A stretch of DNA of 64,000 bases. Origin: Neorhizobium alkalisoli. Its GTDB lineage: Bacteria; Pseudomonadota; Alphaproteobacteria; Rhizobiales; Rhizobiaceae. The position numbers and the translations under genes are program-made. The DNA lies in the NCBI RefSeq assembly GCF_002968635.1, contig NZ_PVBN01000007.1, forward strand, positions 235,097 to 299,096. The letters are read 5' to 3'. The notes under the pieces were generated by a model. It saw nothing but the letters and a program-made list of their open reading frames with translations. It searched no databases and was not told the DNA's origin. Numbering within the stretch: the stretch's first letter is position 1; each line of letters starts with the position of its first letter. Positions 45,762-54,352 of this stretch are shown here, piece by piece.

Positions 45762-46508
45762 ATGACAATCACAATGATAATTCTGCTCGCCGCCGCGGGT
45801 TTTCTGTCCGGCGCGGTAAATGCGATCGCGGGCGGCGGTACGTTTTTGACCTTCGGCGCCATGACCCTTGCCGGGGTGCCGCCGATTTCCGCCAATGCGA
45901 CCTCCTCGATTGTCCAGTTCCCGGGTTACATCACCTCGACCATCGCCTATTGGGACGAGATATCGCATCGTTGGCGCAGCGCCCTGATCCTCGCCATCAT
46001 TTCCATCGTCGGAGCGTTTGCCGGATCCTTCCTGCTCCTGTCGCTCGACAATCCCTCCTTCCGTGAGATCGTGCCCTGGCTGCTGGCTGCCGCCACGGCC
46101 GTCTTCGCCGCCGGCCCATGGCTGAAGCCCAAGGCATCTGCCGAACGGTCGGCCAATTCGCCCGCCTGCCTCATCGGCCAGTTCCTGACGTCCATCTATG
46201 GCGGCTTCTTCGGCGCCGGAATGGGTATCATGATGCTGGCGGTACTCGGTATCACGACCGGCGGCAGCTATCACCATCTCAACGCGCTGAAGAACATGCT
46301 GGCGGTGTTGATCGCCGGCGTCGCCATCGTGGTTTTCGTCGGGGGCGGGGTCATTGCATGGCCGGAAGCACTCGTGATGATTCCCGCCGGCGCACTCGGC
46401 GGTTATGCCGGAGTCTGGATGGCAAGGCGCGTCTCGCAAGCCGTCTTGCGCTGGTGCGTGGTGGCGGTTGGGGTGGGATTGACGATCTATTATTTCGTGA
46501 CCGGTTGA
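45762..46508 (+). CDS. TauE/SafE-family sulfite/anion exporter
   Basis: This 248-residue membrane protein has about seven to eight helices and the duplicated TauE motif (GAVNAIAGGGTFLTFG near the start and IYGGFFGAGMGIMM in the second half). Family members export sulfite, sulfoacetate or similar anions. ATG 45762 begins the first helix. It is inserted on the opposite strand between rplS and trmD, interrupting the usual run. Confidence 0.88.
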   Translation: MTITMIILLAAAGFLSGAVNAIAGGGTFLTFGAMTLAGVPPISANATSSIVQFPGYITSTIAYWDEISHRWRSALILAIISIVGAFAGSFLLLSLDNPSFREIVPWLLAAATAVFAAGPWLKPKASAERSANSPACLIGQFLTSIYGGFFGAGMGIMMLAVLGITTGGSYHHLNALKNMLAVLIAGVAIVVFVGGGVIAWPEALVMIPAGALGGYAGVWMARRVSQAVLRWCVVAVGVGLTIYYFVTG

Positions 46509-46540
46509 GTGGCGGTTATTTCGTGATCGGCTGAGCCAGC

Positions 46541-46672
46541 CGCCCCCTCACCGGCCTCCGCTCCGCTCGGCCACCCTCTCCCCGAGGGGGAGAGGAGGGA
46601 ATAGTGACGGCGCGGCATATCTCTTCTCCCCTCGGGGAGAAGGTGCCGGCAGGCGGATGAGGGGGTTACTTC
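46541..46672. repeat. REP-like inverted palindromic element
   Basis: The left part CCCCCTCACCGGCC...CTCTCCCCGAGGGGGAGAGG and the right part CTTCTCCCCTCGGGGAGAAGG...GGCGGATGAGGGGG are mirror images around a short centre. Each carries its own hairpin (CTCCCC/GGGGAG). It fills the gap between the convergent TauE gene and trmD. Confidence 0.85.
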
Positions 46673-47367
46673 GCCTTGTCCCGTGGCATATCAGCAAGTA
46701 AATCCGGCCGCCGTTCCTGCGTGAGCTTCTTCGCCTCTTCCAGCCGCCATTTCTCGATCGCAGCGTGGTTTCCGGAGGTCAGCACCGCCGGGATGTCCCG
46801 CCCCTCGAAGACCTGGGGCCGCGTATATTGCGGATGCTCCAGTAGCCCGTCCTCGAAGCTCTCATGCGTGCCGGAGAGCGCGTTGCCCATGACCCCCGGC
46901 AGAATACGGATCACGGCATCGAGCAGCGTCAGCGCCGCCGGCTCCCCGCCTGACAGGATATAGTCGCCGATCGATACCTCTTCGAGTTCGCGCGCATCGA
47001 TCACCCTCTGGTCGACACCTTCGAACCGGCCGCAGACGATCACCATGCCGTCCCCGGCCGCAAGTTCTCGAACTCTCTGCTGCGTCAGCGGTTTTCCGCG
47101 CGGGCTCATCAGCAGGCGGGGGCGGTTGTCGTTTTCCGAAACATGATCGATCGCTTTTGCCAGAATATCCGGCTTCAGGACCATGCCGGCGCCGCCTCCG
47201 GCCGGAGTGTCGTCCACCGTCCGGTGCCGGTCTTCGGCGAAATCCCTGATCTGGATGGTTTCGATCGACCACTGGCTGCGCTCCAGGGCTTTTCCGGCTA
47301 GGGAAAAGCCGAGGTGCCCGGGAAACATTTCCGGGTAGAGCGTCAGGATCGTGGCGCGAAAGGTCAT
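46666..47367 (-). CDS. trmD: tRNA (guanine-N1)-methyltransferase
   Basis: This 233-residue SPOUT enzyme methylates G37 of tRNAs. The trefoil-knot segments are present: [44 protein letters not shown] and [23 protein letters not shown]. Its start overlaps the rimM stop by 4 bp, so the two are translationally coupled. Confidence 0.96.
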   Translation of the reverse strand: MTFRATILTLYPEMFPGHLGFSLAGKALERSQWSIETIQIRDFAEDRHRTVDDTPAGGGAGMVLKPDILAKAIDHVSENDNRPRLLMSPRGKPLTQQRVRELAAGDGMVIVCGRFEGVDQRVIDARELEEVSIGDYILSGGEPAALTLLDAVIRILPGVMGNALSGTHESFEDGLLEHPQYTRPQVFEGRDIPAVLTSGNHAAIEKWRLEEAKKLTQERRPDLLADMPRDKAK

Positions 47368-47960
47368 TTCTTGCCCTTGCGGGGGAGACCAGGTCCCGAG
47401 CCCTCGTCGGGGTTCTCGATGAGGCCCGCCGCCGCTGGATCGATAAGGATCTTGCCGCTTTCGAGATCGATCTCCAGCACTGCGGCTTCGGAGAAGGGGA
47501 TCAGGGCCGGGCGGCGGCCGGGGCCTTTCAGCTCCAGAAGATCGCCGGCGCCGAAGTCGTAGACGCCGCTCACCGTGCCGTAGCTCTTGCCGTGCTGGTC
47601 GACAGCTTCGAGGCCTTCGAGATCGGCGTAGTAGAACTCGTCCTCCTCCAGCTCCTCGTCGGGCAGGTTGTCGCGCTCGATGAAGAGTTCCAGGCCGTTC
47701 AGCGCCTCTGCAGCGGTGCGGTCGTTGACACCGCGAAACCGCACGATCACGACATTCTTCGCCTCGCGAACTTCGAGAATCTCGAAGGTCCGGCCGTCAG
47801 CGCTGTGCAGCTTGCCATAATCTCCAAGCGCCGTCGCATCCGCCGTGTAGGAGCGCACGCGGACCTCCCCTCTCAGGCCTTGGGCGGCGCCCACCGTCGC
47901 CATCAGAACGGGGTTTTCGAGCTTGGTCATGCGGGGCGTTCCGGTTGCATTGCGCTTCAT
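47364..47960 (-). CDS. rimM: Ribosome maturation factor RimM
   Basis: This 198-residue protein has an N-terminal beta-barrel ([19 protein letters not shown]) and a PRC-barrel C-domain ([53 protein letters not shown]). It assists 30S head assembly. The C-terminal 30 residues are an extra charged tail. ATG 47960 is used; ATG 47930 is an alternative. A strong terminator separates it from rpsP. Confidence 0.94.
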   Translation of the reverse strand: MKRNATGTPRMTKLENPVLMATVGAAQGLRGEVRVRSYTADATALGDYGKLHSADGRTFEILEVREAKNVVIVRFRGVNDRTAAEALNGLELFIERDNLPDEELEEDEFYYADLEGLEAVDQHGKSYGTVSGVYDFGAGDLLELKGPGRRPALIPFSEAAVLEIDLESGKILIDPAAAGLIENPDEGSGPGLPRKGKK

Positions 47961-47990
47961 TTAATCTCTGGAAAGCCAAAAGCAAACAGC

Positions 47991-48022
47991 AAAAAGGCAG
48001 CGCGTTGCCGCGCTGCCTTTTT
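47991..48022 (-). terminator. Strong terminator after rpsP
   Basis: A perfect 14-base stem AAAAAGGCAGCGCG/CGCGCTGCCTTTTT with a 4-base loop; T tract on either strand. It isolates rimM-trmD from the ffh-rpsP unit. Confidence 0.93.
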
Positions 48023-48045
48023 TGCGAAAGAATCGCGCTGAAAGC

Positions 48046-48411
48046 TTATGCTTCGGCGGTAGCGGCGGCTGCGTCGGCGGCCTTCTGGGCGCGCTCGGCA
48101 GCACGTTCCTGGGCCTTCTTGCCCGGCTTTGCCTTTTCTGGGTTGTTGCGGGTGTCGCGCTGGGCGACGCCGGCTTCAGCGAGGAAGCGCAGGACGCGGT
48201 CGGTCGGCTGGGCGCCCTTGGCGATCCATTCCTGGATGCGCTCGGCGTTCAGTTCGACGCGCTTTGCGTCATCCTTGGCGAGCATCGGGTTCCACGAGCC
48301 GAGCTTTTCGAGGAAGCGGCCGTCGCGGGGCGAACGGGCGTCGGCAACGACGATGTGGTAGTACGGGCGCTTCTTGGAGCCGCCGCGGGCGAGACGAATC
48401 TTCAGGGACAT
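48046..48411 (-). CDS. rpsP: 30S ribosomal protein S16
   Basis: Residues 1-85 are canonical S16 ([48 protein letters not shown]). Residues about 90-121 form an Ala/Lys/Glu tail like that of L19 in this genome. ATG 48411 is the family start. Confidence 0.96.
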   Translation of the reverse strand: MSLKIRLARGGSKKRPYYHIVVADARSPRDGRFLEKLGSWNPMLAKDDAKRVELNAERIQEWIAKGAQPTDRVLRFLAEAGVAQRDTRNNPEKAKPGKKAQERAAERAQKAADAAAATAEA

Positions 48412-48448
48412 TTTCTTACTCCTTGGGTCTTTCTGTTGACCGCCCGGT

Positions 48449-48766
48449 TCAGGCGGATTGTTTGGTGCCGCCATGTTCGGCGGCGATGGCTTCATGATGC
48501 CGGATAACTTCCTTGATGACGAAGTTCAGGAACTTCTCGGCGAAATCCGGGTCCAGATGGGCTTCCTTCGCAAGCCGGCGAAGGCGCTCGATCTGAAATT
48601 CCTCGCGCGCCGGGTCGGCCGGCGGCAAATCATATTGGGCCTTCAGAAGGCCCACTTCCTTGGTGCAGCGAAAACGCTCCGCCAGCATGTGCACAAGCGC
48701 CGCGTCGATGTTGTCGATCGACTGGCGGTAGCTCGAAAGCCTGGCTTTGACTTCGGGATCAACCAT
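48449..48766 (-). CDS. Chorismate mutase, AroQ type (monofunctional)
   Basis: This 105-residue all-helical protein has the AroQ pattern: first-helix Arg ([33 protein letters not shown], catalytic Arg and Lys), the [10 protein letters not shown] helix and the final [13 protein letters not shown]. It converts chorismate to prephenate for Phe/Tyr. ATG 48766 has GGGAGGAA upstream. It sits between ffh and rpsP, a placement seen in Rhizobiales but with no obvious functional link. Confidence 0.9.
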   Translation of the reverse strand: MVDPEVKARLSSYRQSIDNIDAALVHMLAERFRCTKEVGLLKAQYDLPPADPAREEFQIERLRRLAKEAHLDPDFAEKFLNFVIKEVIRHHEAIAAEHGGTKQSA

Positions 48767-48780
48767 GAACTTCCTCCCTA

Positions 48781-50337
48781 TCACTTCTTTTTCGGCAAGC
48801 CGGGAAGGCCCGGAAAACCGCCGCCGAGGCCGGGCAATCCGCCCATTCCGCCGCCCGGTAGGCCAGGCATCGAGCCGGGCTTGATGCCTGCGGCTTCCGC
48901 CTGCTTCTGCAGTGCTTCGAGCTGCTTTGGATCGAGCCTGGAAAGATCGGGCATGCCGCCCATTCCACCCATTCCGCCGCCAAGGCCCATCTTCGAGGCA
49001 AGGCCGCCCATCATCTGCTTCATCATGCCGCCCTTGCCCTTGCCGCCCATCATTTTCATCATGTCGGCCATCTGGCGGTGCATTTTCAGAAGCTTGTTGA
49101 TTTCCGCAGCATCGGTGCCGGAGCCGGCGGCGATGCGCTTCTTGCGGCTGTGCTTCAGCATGTCCGGGTTGGCGCGCTCGGCCTTGGTCATCGACTGGAT
49201 GATGGCGATCTGGCGATCGAACATCTTGTCGTTCATGCCGGAGGCGGCGAGCTTGTCCTTCATGCCGGCCATGCCGGGCATCATGCCCATGATGCCGCCC
49301 ATGCCCCCGAGCGACTTCATCTGGCGAAGCTGGTCGGCGAGGTCGTTCAGGTCGAACTTGCCCGACTGCATCTTCTTGGCCATCGCCGCGGCTTTTTCCG
49401 CGTCGATGTTTTCCGCAGCCTTTTCGACCAGCGAGACGATGTCGCCCATGCCGAGGATGCGATCGGCGATACGGCGGGGATGGAATTCCTCCATCTCCGT
49501 CATCTTTTCGCCGGTACCGATGAGCTTGATCGGCTTGCCGGTCACGGCACGCATCGAAAGCGCTGCACCGCCACGGCCGTCGCCGTCCATGCGGGTCAAC
49601 ACGAGGCCGGTAATGCCGACGCGCTCGTCGAAATTGCGGGCGAGGTTGACCGCGTCCTGGCCGGTCAGGCTATCGGCGACGAGCAGGATTTCATGCGGAT
49701 TGGACTTCCGCTTGATTTCCGCCATCTCCGCCATCAACGGCTCGTCGATATGGGTGCGGCCGGCGGTATCGAGGATGACCACGTCATGGCCGCCGAGCTT
49801 GGCGGCCTGCACGGCGCGGGCGGCGATATCGGTCGGCGACTGGCCGGCGATGATCGGCAGGGTGTCGACGCCGGTCTGGACGCCAAGCTGCCGGAGCTGT
49901 TCCTGAGCTGCGGGGCGGCGCGTATCGAGCGACGCCATCAGCACCTTCTTGCGCTCGCGATCGGTCAGCCGCTTGGCGATCTTGCCGGTCGTCGTCGTCT
50001 TGCCGGAGCCCTGGAGGCCGACCATCATGATAACGACGGGAGCAACCGCATGCAGGTCGATGCCAACGCCTTCGGAGCCCAGCATCTCGATGAGTTCGTC
50101 ATGGACGATCTTGACGACCATCTGGCCGGGCTTGATCGACTTCAGAACTTCGGCGCCGACGGCCTTTTCGCGCACCTTGTCGGTAAAGGAGCGGACGACT
50201 TCCAGCGCCACGTCCGCTTCGAGCAGCGCACGGCGAACCTCGCGCAGAGCGGCGGACACGTCCGCTTCGCTCAATGCGCCACGGCCGGTCAGTCCACTCA
50301 AGATGGAGCCAAGACGGTCCTGGAGGCTTTCGAACAT
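48781..50337 (-). CDS. ffh: Signal recognition particle protein Ffh
   Basis: This 518-residue SRP54-type GTPase has an N-helical domain, a G domain with GLQGSGKTTTTGKIA, DTAGRTHID and TKxD-equivalent TRMDGDGRGGAAL, and a methionine-rich M domain (about 300-430, including GSGTDAAEINKLLKMHRQM). The C-terminus is a Gly/Met/Pro-rich low-complexity tail. ATG 50337 (MFESLQDRLG) is preceded by GGAAG. It pairs functionally with FtsY at 58.7 kb. Confidence 0.97.
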   Translation of the reverse strand: MFESLQDRLGSILSGLTGRGALSEADVSAALREVRRALLEADVALEVVRSFTDKVREKAVGAEVLKSIKPGQMVVKIVHDELIEMLGSEGVGIDLHAVAPVVIMMVGLQGSGKTTTTGKIAKRLTDRERKKVLMASLDTRRPAAQEQLRQLGVQTGVDTLPIIAGQSPTDIAARAVQAAKLGGHDVVILDTAGRTHIDEPLMAEMAEIKRKSNPHEILLVADSLTGQDAVNLARNFDERVGITGLVLTRMDGDGRGGAALSMRAVTGKPIKLIGTGEKMTEMEEFHPRRIADRILGMGDIVSLVEKAAENIDAEKAAAMAKKMQSGKFDLNDLADQLRQMKSLGGMGGIMGMMPGMAGMKDKLAASGMNDKMFDRQIAIIQSMTKAERANPDMLKHSRKKRIAAGSGTDAAEINKLLKMHRQMADMMKMMGGKGKGGMMKQMMGGLASKMGLGGGMGGMGGMPDLSRLDPKQLEALQKQAEAAGIKPGSMPGLPGGGMGGLPGLGGGFPGLPGLPKKK

Positions 50338-50532
50338 CGTTTCTTCCTTTTCCACGTTTCGGGATGCCCGAAACGTCGGGTTTCTCCGCGACAAAAACAA
50401 GGCGCCAAGATGGACGCAAAGCCAAAAAGCACCCGAGGGCGCAACGCGCTGTCGGATGTTGACCTCCGGGCTCAGTAAAATCGGCCCCGGTCGGCGGGCT
50501 TCAAGTTCTCGACTTGTCAGCAGATCGCGCGG

Positions 50533-50562
50533 CTTAAACAGGAAAAGAACGGGAAAGTCAAG
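50533..50562 (-). promoter_or_regulatory. Likely housekeeping promoter of ffh
   Basis: Minus strand CTTGAC, an 18-base spacer and TTTAAG, about 195 bp upstream of the ffh ATG. CTTGAC is the rhizobial -35 consensus. Confidence 0.5.
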
Positions 50563-50625
50563 GCGCAGCCCGGGTAGGTGCGCGGCATGTCGATCCTGCG
50601 TGAACCGTGTCTGTGCGGCCGCCTG

Positions 50626-51213
50626 CTACTTCTTGGCATAGCGGGCGGCGTATTCCGCCTCGTAGCGCGCCAGTTCTGCATTCCAGGCATTGATCGCGGC
50701 GGTGTCGCCGGAAAGGCTCTGTTCGCGCATCTTCTGCACCCAGTAGGCGCCGTCCTGGCTGTATTCGAAAACCGTCAGGCCATGCTCGGCAAGAACTGCC
50801 TGCGGATCGGCACCGGCCTTTGACGCCGCCTCCATGTGGCCGTAGAGGCGCGCATAGTCGTCGAACGTCACGAGCTTGCGCTGGTATTCGACCGGCGCTG
50901 CACCAGTGCCAAAGCGCCCTGCATTGGGGTTGCTGAACGCCTGGCCGTAGAGATTGATGAGCTTGAAGTCCTTGTCGTCCTTCAGCGCCTGGGTGAACGT
51001 GCTGTTGACCTCCTCGAAGGCCGCGTCGTCGATCGCCAGTGTTTTCAGGACTTCGCTCTTGTCCCGGTTGTCGGCGAGCCGCGCCGCCGCGGCCGCCCAT
51101 TCCTCGAACGTCACGCCATGCACCGGCTGCGGCAAGCCTTCTGCCTGCGTCACTGTCGGATTGGCTGCGAAGAGAAGCGTCGCGATGAGGAAGGCCGTCT
51201 TTAAGTCGAGCAT
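50626..51213 (-). CDS. Exported protein of unknown function
   Basis: This 195-residue protein has a Sec signal peptide (about residues 1-24, cleavage near TQAEG), then a helical, Ala/Asp-rich mature domain (FEEWAAAAARLADNRD, EVNSTFTQALKDDKDFKLINLYGQAFSNPNAGRFG, ending AWNAELARYEAEYAARYAKK). There are no cysteines in the mature part. No domain is recognised; it is presumably periplasmic. Confidence 0.75.
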   Translation of the reverse strand: MLDLKTAFLIATLLFAANPTVTQAEGLPQPVHGVTFEEWAAAAARLADNRDKSEVLKTLAIDDAAFEEVNSTFTQALKDDKDFKLINLYGQAFSNPNAGRFGTGAAPVEYQRKLVTFDDYARLYGHMEAASKAGADPQAVLAEHGLTVFEYSQDGAYWVQKMREQSLSGDTAAINAWNAELARYEAEYAARYAKK

Positions 51214-51320
51214 GGCATCTCCGGAGAACTGTCGTCGGGCGACAGCTACTTATGGCGGAAGGTTTGCACGACAAGCATCGCAGCTGCGAGATTCCGTATC
51301 GGAGTGCGGGATATCCGTGT

Positions 51321-51650
51321 TCAGATATCCCGGCCAAAATAAACTTCGACGGAGCTGATCCGGTCACCCCTGAACTCTATCAGTTCGAGATTGCGGAATG
51401 CCGCGCCGGTGATCTTCTCCGCTCGGTAACCGACGATCACGTCGTCGCCGTTTTCGAACAGCCGTTCGATGATGATATCCCTGAACACCGGCGGCTGCGG
51501 CCAGCAACGCTCGAAATAGGTCGCTTTGTCGATACGGTCGTCCCGCGGGCTCGAGAAGGTAAAATCCTCCGTGAGCAGCGTTTCCACAATATCCTTTCGG
51601 TTGGCGACATAGCTCGCGAACAGCTTTTTCACGGCTTCCGCTTTTCTCAT
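51321..51650 (-). CDS. NTF2/SnoaL-like domain protein
   Basis: This 109-residue alpha+beta cone-fold protein shows a helix (KKLFASYVANRKDIVETLLTEDFTFSS), then the strands DDVIVGYRAEKITGAAFRNLELIEFRGDRISSVEVYFG. Such domains bind small hydrophobic ligands or act as isomerases. It is divergent from the metallo-beta-lactamase gene across a region containing a perfect palindrome. Confidence 0.82.
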   Translation of the reverse strand: MRKAEAVKKLFASYVANRKDIVETLLTEDFTFSSPRDDRIDKATYFERCWPQPPVFRDIIIERLFENGDDVIVGYRAEKITGAAFRNLELIEFRGDRISSVEVYFGRDI

Positions 51651-51669
51651 GGTATGTCCTCCAGGTTTT

Positions 51670-51698
51670 CATTCCGATTGCATAATGCAATCGGAATG
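51670..51698. repeat. Perfect 29-bp palindrome between divergent genes
   Basis: Arms of 14 bp (CATTCCGATTGCAT and its complement ATGCAATCGGAATG) flank a single A at 51684. It lies 20 bp upstream of the NTF2 gene start and 56 bp before the MBL gene start, a good position for an operator. Confidence 0.75.
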
Positions 51699-51753
51699 CG
51701 GCGCAGATAGGGCTGCTATTGCGGAGAAGCCCGCCAATACCTACACATTCACC

Positions 51754-52836
51754 ATGAACCGTCGAAAATTTCTCAAATGGTCCGGCATCGGAGCGATCGC
51801 AGCCCTTGCGGGTGGCTTTGCGGCAAGGGGAGCCATGGCTGCCAACAAGTATTACTCCGGCCCGATCTCCGATCATTTCGACGGAACGTATTTCTTCAAT
51901 CCGAACGGCGAGGAACCCGAAGGATTGCTCAGCCTCCTGCGCTGGCAACTTGGCGGCGGCAAGATCGGCTGGCCGCCGACGTTCCCGAGCCCTTTTCCGC
52001 AAGCCATGCCGGAGACGCGGGTATCGGGCGAAAGGCTGCTGGTCACCATGGCCGGCCATGCCTCATTGCTGATCCAGGTCGCCGGTCTGAACATTCTGAC
52101 CGATCCCGTCTGGAGCGATCGCGCCAGTCCCGTGTCCTTTGCCGGTCCAAAGCGGGTCAATCCGCCGGGTATCCGCATCGGCGACCTGCCGCCGATCGAT
52201 GTCGTGCTCGTCACCCACAACCATTACGACCATCTGGATCTTGAAACGCTCTGGGTGCTGCAGGGACGGGACAAGCCGCATTTCATCACGCCGCTCGGCA
52301 ATGACGCGATCATCCGGTCGCATGTGCCGGATGCGAAGATAACCGTCATGGACTGGGGCGGGCATGAGAACATCGCGCCGGGCATCACGCTCCATTGCGA
52401 ACCGTGCCATCACTGGTCGGCGCGCGGCATGGGAGACCGACGGATGGCCCTCTGGGCCGCCTTCGTGATCGAAACGCCGGTCGGCAAGATCTACCACATC
52501 GGCGATACCGGCTTTCACCAGGGCATCAACTATCGGGCTATGAAGGAAAAACATGGCGGTTTCCGGCTGGCCAACCTTCCGTTTGGGGCCTATGAGCCGC
52601 GCTGGTTCATGAAGGCGCAGCACCAAAATCCGGAAGAGGCGGTGGAGGGCATGCTTCTTTGCGACGCGGCCTCGGTCGCCGGCCATCATTGGGGAACGTT
52701 CCAGCTCACCAACGAGGGCATAGAGGAGCCGATCGCCGCGCTTCACGCGGCGCTTGATGCCCGAGGCATTTCCCGCCAACGCTTCCGGCCGCTCAGGCCC
52801 GGCGAGGTTTTTGAGGTCCCCGCAGTTTCCGCCTGA
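51754..52836 (+). CDS. Metallo-beta-lactamase-fold hydrolase, NAPE-PLD-like, exported
   Basis: This 360-residue protein has a Tat-like leader (NRRKFLKWSGIGAIAAL, cleavage after AMA about residue 31). The MBL core carries the zinc motif THNHYDHLD, HHW (CHHWSARGMGD), HIGDTG and a final GHHWGTF, the pattern of the N-acylphosphatidylethanolamine phospholipase D-like branch. A phospholipid or lactone substrate is possible but unproven. ATG 51754 begins the leader. Confidence 0.88.
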   Translation: MNRRKFLKWSGIGAIAALAGGFAARGAMAANKYYSGPISDHFDGTYFFNPNGEEPEGLLSLLRWQLGGGKIGWPPTFPSPFPQAMPETRVSGERLLVTMAGHASLLIQVAGLNILTDPVWSDRASPVSFAGPKRVNPPGIRIGDLPPIDVVLVTHNHYDHLDLETLWVLQGRDKPHFITPLGNDAIIRSHVPDAKITVMDWGGHENIAPGITLHCEPCHHWSARGMGDRRMALWAAFVIETPVGKIYHIGDTGFHQGINYRAMKEKHGGFRLANLPFGAYEPRWFMKAQHQNPEEAVEGMLLCDAASVAGHHWGTFQLTNEGIEEPIAALHAALDARGISRQRFRPLRPGEVFEVPAVSA

Positions 52837-52888
52837 GGCCGCAAGGAACGGTTTGACGGCATCTTCGGAACGCCGGTATGGTTTTCCT

Positions 52889-53476
52889 ATGAACATTCAG
52901 ACCACGACGGAACACCAGACCCGCATCCAGCGCCTAAAGGCGCTCACCGATGCCACCCATCGCGGGCTCGACCAGCGCATCATGGCTGCGGAGCCATTCG
53001 CGAGCCGCGAACGCTACGAACTGTTCCTTGATGTCCAGCATCGCTTTCATGCGGATGTCTCGCCGCTCTATCACGCTCCCGCGCTTGGCTCGTTGCTGCC
53101 GGATCTCGCCAGCCGATGCCGGCTCGAGGCGCTGCGGCGGGATATCGCCGACCTCACCGGCAGCGCACCGCCGGTCTTGATTGCTCAAACCGGACCGCTT
53201 GGCGTGCAGGCAGCGCTCGGGTGGCTTTATGTGGCGGAAGGTTCGAACCTCGGAGCGGCCTTTCTTCTGAGAGAAGCCGAAAAGCTCGGCCTATCGGAAG
53301 AGTTCGGCGCGCGCCATCTCGCGGGGCATCCCGACGGACGCGGCCTGCATTGGCGTTCTTTCGTTGCCTCCTTCAACAGCCTGCCTCTTTCCAACGAGGA
53401 CGAAGCGGAAGCCGCCGAAGGCGCCAGGGCGGCGTTCCGACGCGTCCATGCGCTGGTGGAAGAAATTTTCGCCTGA
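52889..53476 (+). CDS. Heme oxygenase (biliverdin-producing)
   Basis: The 195-residue all-helical protein has proximal heme ligand candidate His24 (DATHRGLDQR) and the distal-helix glycine motif LYVAEGSNLGAAFLL. It belongs to the bacterial HO family used for iron recovery from heme or for bilin chromophore supply. No phytochrome gene is adjacent. The closest neighbours are an MBL protein and a spermidine-synthase-like gene. Confidence 0.87.
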   Translation: MNIQTTTEHQTRIQRLKALTDATHRGLDQRIMAAEPFASRERYELFLDVQHRFHADVSPLYHAPALGSLLPDLASRCRLEALRRDIADLTGSAPPVLIAQTGPLGVQAALGWLYVAEGSNLGAAFLLREAEKLGLSEEFGARHLAGHPDGRGLHWRSFVASFNSLPLSNEDEAEAAEGARAAFRRVHALVEEIFA

Positions 53477-53489
53477 AGACGGCTTCAGA

Positions 53490-54194
53490 TCAGCGATCCC
53501 GTCGCGCTCCGGATTTCGCGGGATCGGTGGTCGCGATCCAGATGACATGCCGGGCGCCGCCGCGTTTGCCATTGGCACGGGTATTGACGACCTCGGTCGA
53601 AAAGCCGCCCTGTTTCAGGCGTCGGGTAAAGCCTTCATCCGGGCCGGATGACCATACCGCCAGAACCCCGCCAGGCCTCAAGGCGTCGTGCGCTGCCTGC
53701 AGGCCATAAGCATTATAGAGGCGGTCGTTCGATGCCCGGGTCAGGCCATCGGGACCGTTGTCGACGTCCAGCAGGATGGCATCGAACCTCTCCCGCGAGC
53801 CGTGAATGACGTCGCCGACGTCACCCTGATGGATAAGCGTGCGCGGATCGTCGAGACAGCCTTTGAAAACGTCGGCCATCGGTCCGCGTGCCCAGCCGAC
53901 GACCGCGGGCACCAGTTCGGCAACGGTCACGGAGGCTTCGGGCGGCAATACCGACAAGGCGGCCCGCAAGGTGAAACCCATGCCGAGCCCGCCAATGAGG
54001 ATGGCCGGACGTGGCCGGCCTGTGATTTTCTGATGGGCCAGAGTAGCGAGCGCTTCTTCCGATCCGCTCAGCCGGCTGTTCATCAACTCGTTGGCGCCCA
54101 GCATGATCGAAAACTCATGGCCACGCTGCTTGAGCCGCAGTTCGCCGCCATTGCCCGGTATCTCTGCACGGTCCAGCTGAATCCAAGGTAACAT
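53490..54194 (-). CDS. Spermidine-synthase-like methyltransferase-fold protein
   Basis: This 234-residue Rossmann protein has the nucleotide-binding GGLGMGFTLRAAL, the acidic strand end VAELVPAVVGW and DAILLDVDNGPDG. It is similar to polyamine aminopropyltransferases but lacks the usual N-terminal beta domain, and the gatekeeper region differs. It could be a SAM methyltransferase; the substrate is unknown. Confidence 0.8.
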   Translation of the reverse strand: MLPWIQLDRAEIPGNGGELRLKQRGHEFSIMLGANELMNSRLSGSEEALATLAHQKITGRPRPAILIGGLGMGFTLRAALSVLPPEASVTVAELVPAVVGWARGPMADVFKGCLDDPRTLIHQGDVGDVIHGSRERFDAILLDVDNGPDGLTRASNDRLYNAYGLQAAHDALRPGGVLAVWSSGPDEGFTRRLKQGGFSTEVVNTRANGKRGGARHVIWIATTDPAKSGARRDR

Positions 54195-54352
54195 CGATTG
54201 AAGCCCCGTATTGTGACGGCCCCCCGTAACATGGGTGACTAAGCTGCGCTATCTTCGATGGCCAGGATGGCATTCGGTCCGGAATGGAATGCGCAGCCGC
54301 GCTGACATTCATGATCCGAATGCCCAGGGGTCGGGCGCCTGGAGCGACGTCA

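Noticed and set aside
45505..45768. Minus-strand 87-codon open frame upstream of rplS
   Set aside because: Low-complexity composition, no ribosome site, and it lies in the divergent promoter region of rplS and the TauE gene.
52845..52869. EcfG-like promoter before heme oxygenase (GGAAC-N16-CGGA)
   Set aside because: The -10 element has only two of four matching bases and the site would lie inside the preceding gene's 3' flank, too close to the start.
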